From assembly GCA_040222875.1 (NCBI GenBank), contig JAVKCG010000034.1, positions 372,001 through 436,000 on the forward strand: a stretch of 64,000 nucleotides of DNA, given 5' to 3'. Shown here in pieces: positions 1 to 8,603 of the stretch. How positions within the stretch are numbered: the first letter of the stretch is position 1; the number at the start of each line of letters is the position of its first letter. Under the pieces are notes generated by a model. It made no database searches and was not told where the DNA came from. It worked only from the letters and a program-made list of their open reading frames with translations. Source of the stretch: JAJCYL01 sp040222875. GTDB taxonomy: Bacteria > Bacteroidota > Bacteroidia > Cytophagales > Cyclobacteriaceae. A program made the position numbers and the translations under genes.

Positions 1-2790
1 CAATTCAATTTCATTTATTGCCGCCACTATCTCATTCAAATCATCAATCATGGTTAGTGAGAATGCCACTTGCTCTTGAATTGCTTCTAAGTCGCCTGTC
101 GTATTAGGGTCTTTCAATACTCTCAGTGGTTTTTCCATTGAATGATCTCCAGCTTTCAATCTTACCGTATATGTTCCGGGAACTACTTTTGGGCCCCATT
201 TACCTTTATAAAGGTCAAGGTCCCATGTGTAAAGTTCTCTCACACCATTATCGTTAAAAGTAACCCATGGTCTTCCCGGGGGGATGGTGCGCAATTCTGG
301 TTCAGACACAGATTCGTATCTCAGGTTCCACCAAATACGGTTTACGCCAGGTTCGTTTCCGGCAGTTAGTGTGCGAATCACTTCACCGGCCGGGTCCAGT
401 ATTTCGACTGCCACACCACCTTCAATGGAATCTTTCAGATAGAAATTTATATCAGCACCATAAGGAGGGTTTTGACCAGAAGCGTGGCTGCCACTCCCAC
501 CAAATGTGCCAGCTGTCTTTATAGGCCTGACATCTTCAAACCTGTAGGCATCCCTAATGTTGAATAGTGCAATGTCATCATTCTGGACATCCTCTGAGAA
601 TTGCCTGAGCGGCGAAATATCATCAAGGATATAAAAACCCCTGCCGTAAGTTGCCACTACCAAATCATCAAAATTATCCTGGATTGTTAGCCAGTATACC
701 GGGGCTGGTGGCATATTATTCCTTAATGGCATCCAGGATTCACCATCATTCGGCGAGAAATAGACAGAATTGTCTGTTCCTGCGAACAGCATTCCTTCCT
801 TTTTAGGGTCTTCTTTTACTACGTGAACAAAGCTCAGAATACTCTTAGGTATATCTGCGCTAATCAATTGCCATGTTTGACCAAAATCTTCAGTCTTATA
901 AATGTAGGGATCGAAGTCGCCCATTTGGTGCATGTCATAAGAGATGTATGCTGTTCCGGCCTTGAATTTAGAGGGCTCAATATTGGCAACGGTGCCCCAT
1001 TCCGGCATGCCCGTAATATTTGCAGTGATATTCTCCCAGTTAGAGCCACCATCTTTTGAAAGCGATATCTGGCCATCATTGGTGCCTACCCAAATAAGCC
1101 CTTTTTGAACTGGTGACTCTGCAATCGCAAATACCAGCGAACCGTCGTAAGTCATTAGATTATCGGTGGCCACTCCACCAGAACTCTGCTGATGTGATTT
1201 CAGGTTTAGCGTTAAATCTGGGCTAACCTGCTCCCAACTCTGCCCCATGTCAGTTGTCTTATTTACATATTGGCTGCCTACATATACTGTCCTGTTATCA
1301 TGCGGCGAAATATGAATTGGAAAGTTCCAGTGCCAACGATGTTTGAGCTCTGCTGGGGGCCAGCCATAACCGGCCTCAGGCCATACACGGACATCCCTAA
1401 CATGACCAGTTCTCAGGTCAAAAACTTGCAGGCCGCCATCATAACAGCCAGACCAAACGATGTTATTGTCAACTGGGTCCGGCTGAGCAAACCCACTTTC
1501 GCAGCCACCAACATCCCGCCAAAGACCAACCGGAATAAACCCTTGCCGACTATTGCTGGGGCCACGATAGCTGTAGCCATCCTGCCTGTTGCCATAAACA
1601 TTGTAAGGGATTTGATTGTCTACAGCTACATGGTACATCTGTGCTATCGGCAGCACAACCCTTTGGAATGTTTTACCCTTGTTTAAGGTGATTGTCAACC
1701 CTCCATCATCAGCCACCATAAATCGATCTGGGTTTGTAGGGTCAATCCAGATATCGTGGGTGTCGCCACCACCTCTTGGCGGATCATCTACAAGGGTTTT
1801 GCCACCATCAATTGACTTGCTGAATCGGACACTTGTGAAGTACAGGACATCTTCATCATCAGGTGATATAGCAAACCTTGTATAATAAGGTGCTCTTTCA
1901 GCCATCGTATGGTTGTGGCTAACGAAATCCCAGGAGTTGCCACCGTCATTTGATCGAAACAATAAGGGGCTTGAAGCTTCGGCTAATGCATAGACTACGT
2001 TTGGGTTGCTTGCAGAAATAGCTATTGCTGTTTTGCCAAAAGTCTCTTGTTCACCATCTACTAATAATTCCATTCGCTCCCAATTATCGCCACCATCCGT
2101 TGAGCGGAATATGCCGCTACCAGGCCCACCGCTATTTAAACCCCAGGTATTTATGTGAACCTGCCAGGTGCCAGCATAAAGGATATTCGGATTTGTTGAA
2201 TCCATAGCGATATCTGCGGCACCAGTGTTTTCATCTACGAATAATACCTTTTCCCATGTTTGGCCACCGTCTTTTGTTCGATAAACACCTCTTTCTTCTT
2301 GTGGGCCGTAGGTATGACCAAGTGCTGCCGCATATACTATATCAGGATTGGTTGGGTGAACAACAATTCGGCCGATCCTTGCAGTTTTTTCAAGCCCCAT
2401 CCTGGTCCAGGTTTTCCCACTGTTGGTTGTTTTGTAAATACCGTTGCCGATTGAGTGGGCAGGTCGAATAATGAAAGTTTCACCTGTACCAGCCCAAACC
2501 TGACTCGGGTCTGATTGGCTGATGGCCAATGCACTGATAGATGATACTTCGATTGAATCTAGAATAGGGTTCCAGTTTACGCCTCCATCTTCCGTTTTCC
2601 ATGGCCCTCCGGAAGCAGCTCCGACATATGCAACCATATGATTCCCAGGTTCACCAACTGTTGCAATAGCCCTATTGCCTTCAGGGCCGATAAACCTGTA
2701 TTGGAGTTGCTTGAAAACTGAAGGGTCATCAATTTGAGCGTCTATTGTTGATGTCAGGGTATACAAAAGGGCGATGAGTAGGTATCTCAT
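1..2790 (-). CDS. Secreted sortilin/VPS10-like BNR-repeat beta-propeller protein (3' end outside window)
   Basis: Open from an ATG at 2790 to the left edge of the window with no stop (930 codons seen), so the C-terminus is missing. It begins with a Sec signal peptide (MRYLLIALLYTLTSTIDAQ). About ten Asp-box/BNR motifs of the type S-x-D-G-G-x-x-W follow (for example KTEDGGVNW, RTKDGGQTW, RSTDGGDNW, SKDGGSNW), the repeat that builds sortilin/VPS10 and sialidase-type propellers. Near residues 790-840 there is a FlgD-like beta-sandwich stretch (VEILDPAGEVIRTL). Family members in Bacteroidota are annotated as VPS10-domain or 'glycosyl hydrolase' proteins, but no catalytic residues could be assigned, so an enzymatic role is not supported. 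It is probably periplasmic or cell-surface. It is transcribed away from its right neighbour. Confidence 0.88.
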   Translation of the reverse strand, partial: MRYLLIALLYTLTSTIDAQIDDPSVFKQLQYRFIGPEGNRAIATVGEPGNHMVAYVGAASGGPWKTEDGGVNWNPILDSIEVSSISALAISQSDPSQVWAGTGETFIIRPAHSIGNGIYKTTNSGKTWTRMGLEKTARIGRIVVHPTNPDIVYAAALGHTYGPQEERGVYRTKDGGQTWEKVLFVDENTGAADIAMDSTNPNILYAGTWQVHINTWGLNSGGPGSGIFRSTDGGDNWERMELLVDGEQETFGKTAIAISASNPNVVYALAEASSPLLFRSNDGGNSWDFVSHNHTMAERAPYYTRFAISPDDEDVLYFTSVRFSKSIDGGKTLVDDPPRGGGDTHDIWIDPTNPDRFMVADDGGLTITLNKGKTFQRVVLPIAQMYHVAVDNQIPYNVYGNRQDGYSYRGPSNSRQGFIPVGLWRDVGGCESGFAQPDPVDNNIVWSGCYDGGLQVFDLRTGHVRDVRVWPEAGYGWPPAELKHRWHWNFPIHISPHDNRTVYVGSQYVNKTTDMGQSWEQVSPDLTLNLKSHQQSSGGVATDNLMTYDGSLVFAIAESPVQKGLIWVGTNDGQISLSKDGGSNWENITANITGMPEWGTVANIEPSKFKAGTAYISYDMHQMGDFDPYIYKTEDFGQTWQLISADIPKSILSFVHVVKEDPKKEGMLFAGTDNSVYFSPNDGESWMPLRNNMPPAPVYWLTIQDNFDDLVVATYGRGFYILDDISPLRQFSEDVQNDDIALFNIRDAYRFEDVRPIKTAGTFGGSGSHASGQNPPYGADINFYLKDSIEGGVAVEILDPAGEVIRTLTAGNEPGVNRIWWNLRYESVSEPELRTIPPGRPWVTFNDNGVRELYTWDLDLYKGKWGPKVVPGTYTVRLKAGDHSMEKPLRVLKDPNTTGDLEAIQEQVAFSLTMIDDLNEIVAAINEIEL

Positions 2791-3011
2791 TTTTCTATTG
2801 ATTTGAATAAGCATGTTAATACTGAATGAATGGCAAGATCAACCAAATTAATGGTTGTATTGTTTTGGTCGGTTCGGATATGCTAAAGTTTGGAACCAAG
2901 TTGCAGAAATCGGCACTATTTAGGAAACGTAATCCTTGTTACAGCCCCATTTTTTGATAGATGGGTGATCAGTGGTTAATGAAAACTTTATTCAACTAAA
3001 GAATTTGGGAA

Positions 3012-3602
3012 TTACTCAAGAGGAGAATCATAGCCATTCAGGAATTCATCCCATGACTTGTTTTTATGAGCATTCTCACCATAAAACTTGATGACTTTAT
3101 CAAAAAATGGTGCTTTTTGATAGCCAGGTAGCGGCTGTAGAATTTGCATCTCCTCATTCAAAAAGACGACAGTCGGATAACTCATTTTGCCGTTCAAGAG
3201 GGCATAAGCCAACTCGTGGATTCCGTTTCTGCCAGTATTGACCCATTTGAATGTATGTCCGTCAAATTCGATCGGTTCTTTGCCTTCGGCGTCAAGCTTT
3301 ACAGGATAATATTTTTCATTGAGGTACTTAGCGACTACTGGATGATTGAATGTATTGGCATCCATTTTTTTGCACCATCCACACCAATCTGTATAAACAT
3401 CAACAAAAACTTTACGTGGTTCTATTTTGTTCTTTGCCACGGCTTCTTCGAAAGTGAGCCATTGCACTTTCTCGGATTTGATATCTTCCGTTTCACTAAA
3501 AGTGAAAGACGACATTATCGCAACTATACTTACGGCTACTACGGTTAATAAGAGAGATATCTTGTTGAGCTTCAACATCTTTGTAAAGTTAACGAAAGTC
3601 AT
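3012..3602 (-). CDS. Thioredoxin-fold protein with CGWC motif
   Basis: A protein of 196 residues with a hydrophobic N-terminal segment (about residues 15-32) and a thioredoxin-like domain carrying WCGWCKK, redox cysteines 74 and 77. The CxxC preceded by 'VDVYTDW' matches the DUF255/thioredoxin-like 'thiol:disulfide' group that is exported in Bacteroidota. A likely cis-proline is in 'SYPTVVFLN'. It should act as a periplasmic or membrane-anchored thiol oxidoreductase; its partner is not evident. A second in-frame ATG (3578, reading MLKLNKISLLL) gives a more typical signal peptide and may be the true start. It stands alone. Confidence 0.85.
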   Translation of the reverse strand: MTFVNFTKMLKLNKISLLLTVVAVSIVAIMSSFTFSETEDIKSEKVQWLTFEEAVAKNKIEPRKVFVDVYTDWCGWCKKMDANTFNHPVVAKYLNEKYYPVKLDAEGKEPIEFDGHTFKWVNTGRNGIHELAYALLNGKMSYPTVVFLNEEMQILQPLPGYQKAPFFDKVIKFYGENAHKNKSWDEFLNGYDSPLE

Positions 3603-3708
3603 TGAAAAATGATATTAATACCAAGAACGAATGGCATTCGAGAAAAGTTCTTAGGGATCAGTTAGATTGCAAAATTGGCATTTACATCAATTACCTCCAC
3701 TATTATAA

Positions 3709-4941
3709 ATGCGTAAATCGTTAACAATATTTGCCTTAATCCTTTCTGGGGAAACAGTATTCCTTTTGCCATTCGTAATCCCACGGATTTTCAGGCCAAC
3801 TTTTCTCAAAACTTTTGAAATCACAAATTTTGAATTAGGAGCGGCATTTTCACTGTATGGTGTCATAGCGATGGTCTCTTATTTTGCCGGAGGCCCCTTG
3901 GCCGATCGTTTCTCAGCCAGAAAATTGATGACCATTGCTTTAGCAGTTACATCGGTTGGTGGCATTTCAATGGCATTTATTCCATCACTTTTTGTATTAA
4001 CCATACTCTACGGATTTTGGGGGCTAACGACCATTCTGCTGTATTGGGCTGCTTTTGTGAAGGCCACCAGGGAAATTGGCAGCGATAAGACACAAGGAAG
4101 GATTTTCGGTTTAGTTGATGGCGGAAGAGGGCTTGTTGCAGCTCTGCTGGCTTCTTTGTCTGTGCTTTTATTTGATGCTTTGTTACCCGTTCATGCTGAT
4201 TTGGCAACCATAGAAGATTTGTCCAAAGCACTCGGGATAATCATCTTGATATTTTCAGGCCTGACATTGCTCACCGCTTTTTTGATTTGGTTTTCAATTC
4301 CTGAAAATGCTTCAACCACTGTCGATTACGCAAGTCGTTTGTCATTAAAGGGGGTAAGGGAGGTTGTAAAAAAGCCTTCAATCTGGATGCAATCAATCAT
4401 TCTTTTATGTGCTTACGTTGGTTACAAATCGACAGATGATTTTAGTCTCTATGCCAGCAAGGCCTTTGGGTATAATGATGTAGATGCCGCCCATATGGGC
4501 ACAATTTCTTTCTGGATGAGGCCGATCGCCGCATTTGGGGCCGGAATTATCGGGGATTGGCTGAGGCTTTCAAAAATGGTGGGTATTTGTTTTCTGGTTA
4601 TGATTTTGGGAGGCACCGTAATAAGTTTTGGCCTGTTAGCGCCAGGTATGCCGCTGATGATCGCATTGACAATTGCCAGCATTAGCGCCGGAATTTACGG
4701 TCTTCGTGGCTTATACTATGCCCTTTTGCAGGAATCGAAGATACCCCTGACTTTAACTGGTAGCGCAGTAGGCATAGTTTCCGTAATCGGTTACTCTCCA
4801 GATATCTTTATGGGCCCACTAATGGGATATGTCCTTGATAGTTCGCCGGGTGAAACAGGGCATCAACACCTTTTTGCTATTGTTGCTGGTTTTGGAGTGA
4901 TAGGGCTCATCACATCGTTGCTCTTCAGACGGAGTTATTAA
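3709..4941 (+). CDS. MFS transporter
   Basis: A protein of 410 residues with about 12 hydrophobic segments. The loop after TM2 reads 'GGPLADRFSARK', the major facilitator motif A (GxLaDrxGrrk), and the length is normal for the superfamily. A small soluble loop near residues 155-170 separates the two halves. The substrate cannot be told from sequence. The first ATG follows an AT-rich leader, and the gene is monocistronic with about 100 bases before and 180 after. Membership of MFS is secure; specificity is unknown. Confidence 0.9.
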   Translation: MRKSLTIFALILSGETVFLLPFVIPRIFRPTFLKTFEITNFELGAAFSLYGVIAMVSYFAGGPLADRFSARKLMTIALAVTSVGGISMAFIPSLFVLTILYGFWGLTTILLYWAAFVKATREIGSDKTQGRIFGLVDGGRGLVAALLASLSVLLFDALLPVHADLATIEDLSKALGIIILIFSGLTLLTAFLIWFSIPENASTTVDYASRLSLKGVREVVKKPSIWMQSIILLCAYVGYKSTDDFSLYASKAFGYNDVDAAHMGTISFWMRPIAAFGAGIIGDWLRLSKMVGICFLVMILGGTVISFGLLAPGMPLMIALTIASISAGIYGLRGLYYALLQESKIPLTLTGSAVGIVSVIGYSPDIFMGPLMGYVLDSSPGETGHQHLFAIVAGFGVIGLITSLLFRRSY

Positions 4942-5123
4942 TTCAATTCATGATCAAGTGGTGACATTATCTATGAAATGGTGTTTCACTGTTCACATCC
5001 GTACGGTAATTAGTACGCTTATGCAACATCGTGTGCAATACTGTATTAAGATAACCTACTGAATAACAGGGTACTACGAATTGAGGTATGCTTTTTATTA
5101 CTTATTAGGAAACAGTTGATACC

Positions 5124-7523
5124 ATGATCAAGAATTTTTTTATTGTAGCCATCAGGAATTTATTACGACAAAAGCTGAATAGCTTATTAAATGTTTTAGG
5201 GCTCACTATTGGTATCGCTGCAGCTACACTACTTCTCCTGTACGTTAATGACGAATTGAGTTACGATGGTATGCACCCTTTAAAGGATAGGATGTACAGG
5301 GTTAACACAATTGCGATAGCTCAAGATACTGAGATGAATGTGGCTCAAACAATGGCACCGATGGGGCCAGTCTTAAAAAATGACTATCCTGAAGTGGAGA
5401 CTTATTGCAGAATCCAGACGATCTCAAGGGAATTGGTTACTAAAGACGATATCCAGTTTTTCGAAGAGAATTTTTATCTCGCAGATTCAACATTTTTCAA
5501 TGTTTTCAACATCAAACTACTAAAGGGTAACCCAGAGAGCGCACTTGCTGAGCCTAACACAATTGTACTTTCGCAAGCTCTTGCTCAAAAGTATTTTGGA
5601 GATGAAGATCCCATCGGTAAAACCATAAAAACTGGGGCGGAGGAGTGGAGTAGGACCGTCACAGGTGTAATGGAAAACCCACTATCTGGTACACACATCA
5701 AGCCTAGTGGCATCATTTCCTATTTGTCAATTCCTGAAGGGCGCCGAACATTCTGGGGCAACATTAACGATTATTTATACATCGTATTACAACAGGGGAC
5801 TGACTACAAGCAATTTGAGCAGAACTTTTCGGTTGTTTTTGATAAGTATATCAATCAATTATTTAGTCAGTTTGATGCCAAGGCAACCTTCCACTTAACA
5901 CCTTTTACTGATATTCATTTGAATGCCGGTGATGTTGATGGCCAAATGGAACCCGGCGGGTCAATGGCATACGTTTACACATTTTCGGCAATAGCATTTT
6001 TTATTTTATTAATTGCTAGCATCAACTATATGAATATGTCTACTGCCAGGGCAGTTCACAGGGCGAAGGAAGTTGGGATTAGAAAGGTTATGGGGTCACA
6101 TCGTCGCCAGTTACGGTCTCAGTTTATTGTTGAATCAATATTAATTACCGCCTTATCTGCTTTTTTGGCCTTGATAATTGTTTCCTTGACTATCCCGGTT
6201 TTTAATGCTGTATCAGGAAAAGCCATCCCAGAAAGTTTTTATATGGACTACAGGTTCGTTTCATTGTATTTATTTCTGTCAGTTGCAATTGGGGTTATTG
6301 CCGGCAGCTATCCGGCACTCTACTTGTCATCTTTCAAACCGGCCTTGGTTTTAAAGGGTAAGAAAGCTTCAGTTTCAGGAAATGTAGGTTTAAGAAAGGG
6401 CCTTGTAATCATACAGTTCTCAATTTCATTGATCATGATTATCTGCACCGCGGTTGTGTATGATCAGTTGGTATTTATGAACTCAAAAAATTTAGGCTTT
6501 AATAAAGATCAGGTTTTGCGAATTAGTTTGAATGGCTCAGCGGCAAGGGAGAAATATCCGGTCTTGAGATCTACATTCCTTCAAAACTCGAACATAGAAG
6601 CCGTGGGGAGTGGTTGGGCTTCACCGGGTGGTGAAAATTTAAATGTTCAGGGTATTGGCGTCGAAACCAAAAATGGTAACATGATCGATAAGGTTTTTCA
6701 GAGTTTCGTAGTTGATCAATACTATTTGGAGGCCCTGCAGATTCCGGTGGTGCAGGGTAGGGGCTTTTTGGAAACAGTGGGTCAGGATACCACAGAGGCC
6801 ATTTTAGTGAACCAACAAATGGTAAAAGAGATGGGTTGGGATAACCCGATAGGTAAAAAGTTCAATGTGATATTAAGTGAAGCCTTAGACAGAAGAATAG
6901 TTAAGGTCGTAGGGGTAATTCAGGATTTTCATGTAAGGGCGTTGCAAGAACCTATCGAACCATTGGTGCTCCACCTCAATCTTGATAATGGACTTATGTT
7001 GGTCAGGGTTAAAAGTGAAAATATTGATCAAACCATAAAAGAAATAGAAGCAGTTTGGCGTGATGTTGTATCCAATCGGCCATTTGAATACAGCTTTCTT
7101 GAGCAGGATTTTCAGGATCAATATGAACAAGATCAAAGGCGAGGGGAGATATTTGCAACTTTTTCAGGCCTCACAATATTTATTGCATGCATGGGCCTTT
7201 TTGGTCTGGCATCATATAGTTCGGAGGTTAGAAAGAAAGAAATTGGTATTCGAAAAGTTGTCGGCGCCACTATTACGGATATCTTGATTTTGATGAACAA
7301 AGAGTTTGTGAAGTTGGTGGCAATCTCAATGTTAATAGCCTTTCCTACTGCTTATTATTTCATGAGTGGATGGCTTGAAAACTTTACTTTCCGTGTTGAG
7401 ATAAGTTGGTTCACATTCGTGATCTCTGCTTTTGTAACCCTGATTATAACTTTAGTCACCGTTGGCTATCATTCCTTGAATGCCGCAGTATCAAACCCTT
7501 CAGTTTCACTAAAGGAAGAGTAG
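5124..7523 (+). CDS. ABC transporter permease, MacB/FtsX type (no ATPase adjacent)
   Basis: A protein of 799 residues with the duplicated Bacteroidota layout: TM helix near residues 20-42, a periplasmic MacB-like domain (about 50-270), a three-helix FtsX domain (about 285-400) with 'ARAVHRAKEVGIRKVMGS', a second TM near 425, another periplasmic domain, and a C-terminal FtsX domain with 'SSEVRKKEIGIRKVVGA'. The repeated (K)EVGIRKVxGA cytoplasmic motif is the coupling helix that contacts the ATPase. No ATP-binding protein is encoded nearby, so it must pair with one from elsewhere. Such proteins export peptides or lipoproteins, or signal mechanically; the substrate is unknown. Confidence 0.9.
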   Translation: MIKNFFIVAIRNLLRQKLNSLLNVLGLTIGIAAATLLLLYVNDELSYDGMHPLKDRMYRVNTIAIAQDTEMNVAQTMAPMGPVLKNDYPEVETYCRIQTISRELVTKDDIQFFEENFYLADSTFFNVFNIKLLKGNPESALAEPNTIVLSQALAQKYFGDEDPIGKTIKTGAEEWSRTVTGVMENPLSGTHIKPSGIISYLSIPEGRRTFWGNINDYLYIVLQQGTDYKQFEQNFSVVFDKYINQLFSQFDAKATFHLTPFTDIHLNAGDVDGQMEPGGSMAYVYTFSAIAFFILLIASINYMNMSTARAVHRAKEVGIRKVMGSHRRQLRSQFIVESILITALSAFLALIIVSLTIPVFNAVSGKAIPESFYMDYRFVSLYLFLSVAIGVIAGSYPALYLSSFKPALVLKGKKASVSGNVGLRKGLVIIQFSISLIMIICTAVVYDQLVFMNSKNLGFNKDQVLRISLNGSAAREKYPVLRSTFLQNSNIEAVGSGWASPGGENLNVQGIGVETKNGNMIDKVFQSFVVDQYYLEALQIPVVQGRGFLETVGQDTTEAILVNQQMVKEMGWDNPIGKKFNVILSEALDRRIVKVVGVIQDFHVRALQEPIEPLVLHLNLDNGLMLVRVKSENIDQTIKEIEAVWRDVVSNRPFEYSFLEQDFQDQYEQDQRRGEIFATFSGLTIFIACMGLFGLASYSSEVRKKEIGIRKVVGATITDILILMNKEFVKLVAISMLIAFPTAYYFMSGWLENFTFRVEISWFTFVISAFVTLIITLVTVGYHSLNAAVSNPSVSLKEE

Positions 7524-7836
7524 ACAACTGCTGAATTGGTGACCTTCCCCTCAAATCAGGTAGGCCAAATGTGGTCCTGCCGTCGCCCCCGTAGGTTGTG
7601 CCTAGAATGGAAAACAACGCAGGATTTTGTGAGATGGGTATCAATTGGCCATCGCAAAAGGCCCAGCCCCGAGGTGCAAAGTTGCCTGCAAACATGGATA
7701 TTTCACCCAAAAGTGGCTCAACAGCCCTTGTCGTTTCTGATGTCTCAGCTTCTTCCGGACTTGAATAAGAAACTATAAATAAAGGCAGAAGCAAAATGTT
7801 GATTCCGACTAATAGTGACTTTAGATGCTTTTTCAT
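7524..7836 (-). pseudogene. Truncated secreted phage-tail-collar (MdpB-like) gene
   Basis: The reading frame starts at 7836 with a signal peptide (MKKHLKSLLVGINILLLPLF) and then gives the tail-collar core: 'LGEISMFAGNFAPRGWAFC', 'DGQLIPISQNPALFSILG', 'TYGGDGRTTFGLPDLRGR'. Family members continue for roughly another 80-100 residues after the RGR. Here similarity stops at about 7545 and the frame runs antisense into the end of the permease gene (frame stop at 7456). The 3' half is therefore missing and the junction falls within about 20 bases of the permease stop codon. It is either a deletion remnant or a non-functional secreted fragment. Confidence 0.75.
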
Positions 7837-7942
7837 AATTGATAAGATTGTTTAGCGGAAAACTGCTCATATCCATGTATAAAATCAATTGTTGCCTCTG
7901 ATAATTGCCTCAAAGTGCTAAAAAATACCCGCTTACACGGAT

Positions 7943-8044
7943 ATGAATTGCGGTTTCCTGAAGAAGTTGATCTCGTTAGTGGCTCTTGGCGTTGTTGTGT
8001 TAGCGTTCTTCCCGATTTTGACTCTACACCTTAAAATTATTTAA
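7943..8044 (+). CDS. Possible 33-residue membrane microprotein or orphan signal peptide
   Basis: ATG at 7943, TAA at 8042-8044. The peptide starts MNCGFLKK, continues with about 20 hydrophobic residues (LISLVALGVVVLAFFPILTL) and ends HLKII. Two lysines before a hydrophobic core is the layout of a signal peptide or a single-pass microprotein. It sits next to a decayed gene, so it may be the leftover 5' end of a lost exported protein. No homology could be claimed. Confidence 0.25.
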   Translation: MNCGFLKKLISLVALGVVVLAFFPILTLHLKII

Positions 8045-8096
8045 GCGTCCCATGCAACCAGTTACCACTACTTGTAGTCTAAGCCATTAAATCTAC

Positions 8097-8141
8097 TTTA
8101 TAGAACATATCAATGAGTCGCTCTGTATATTTGTTCTATTA
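8097..8141 (+). promoter_or_regulatory. PadR promoter with overlapping inverted-repeat operator
   Basis: TATATTTG at 8126-8133 matches the Bacteroidota -7 consensus TAnnTTTG exactly and lies 22 bases before the PadR ATG. TAGAACA (8101-8107) and TGTTCTA (8132-8138) form perfect 7-base inverted arms 24 bases apart; symmetry extends imperfectly outward (TTTA/TTAA side) and inward (TAT/ATA side). The right arm overlaps the -7 box, the expected place for autorepression. Binding by PadR is an inference. Confidence 0.5.
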
Positions 8142-8154
8142 AATAGAAATAACT

Positions 8155-8502
8155 ATGAGCAAAGATTATTTAGGAGAATTTGAAGAACTCGTTTTGCTGA
8201 TGGTAATGGTCTTAAAAGACGATGCCTATGGCTTGGCAGTGGTTGACGAATTCGAAAAGCAAACTAATCGTAGGGTAACGATTGGTGCTGTTCATGCAAC
8301 ACTCAACAGGTTGGAAGACAAAGGTTACCTGGAATCTTTTATGGGTGATGCAACCGCCGAAAGAGGCGGCAGAAGGAAGCGCTTATTTAAGCTAACGGCT
8401 TCAGGGAAGAAAGCTTTAACACATGCCAGAGATATTAAGGTCAATTTATGGACACAGATACCTGATTTGGCTGTGGGAGACTTCAACAAGCTCAGCCTCT
8501 AA
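8155..8502 (+). CDS. PadR-family transcriptional regulator
   Basis: A protein of 115 residues, a typical length for the short (subfamily 2) PadR regulators. It opens with 'LGEFEELVLLMVMVLKDDAYGLAVVDEFE', followed by the winged-helix recognition part 'TIGAVHATLNRLEDKGYLES' and wing 'RGGRRKRLFKLTASGKKAL'. PadR proteins are dimeric repressors relieved by ligand or membrane stress. It lies about 100 bases upstream of an FtsX-type permease with a permease-prefix domain, a pairing common in Cytophagales, so control of that permease is the likely role. The palindrome in its own promoter suggests autoregulation. Confidence 0.92.
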   Translation: MSKDYLGEFEELVLLMVMVLKDDAYGLAVVDEFEKQTNRRVTIGAVHATLNRLEDKGYLESFMGDATAERGGRRKRLFKLTASGKKALTHARDIKVNLWTQIPDLAVGDFNKLSL

Positions 8503-8603
8503 TGCTTCAGATATGATAACTAAATGGCTCATTTCGGCAGACTCGGTGAGGAAAGTAGGTTGGAATGACGACCCGAAGACGTAATGAAGAATTCTAAATA
8601 AAA

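Larger units (their letters stand above)
7837..8154. other. Intergenic region with a possible 33-codon ORF and the PadR promoter
   Basis: A stretch of 318 bases between the collar fragment and the PadR gene. It holds a small hydrophobic reading frame (7943-8044, +) and, at its right end, an inverted repeat overlapping a Bacteroidota -7 box (8097-8141). Nothing else was recognised. Confidence 0.6.

Noticed and set aside
8067..8082. ACTACTTGTAGTCTAAG-like stretch as a degenerate REP half-site
   Set aside because: Only about 9 bases match the REP arm and there is no second arm; chance is sufficient.
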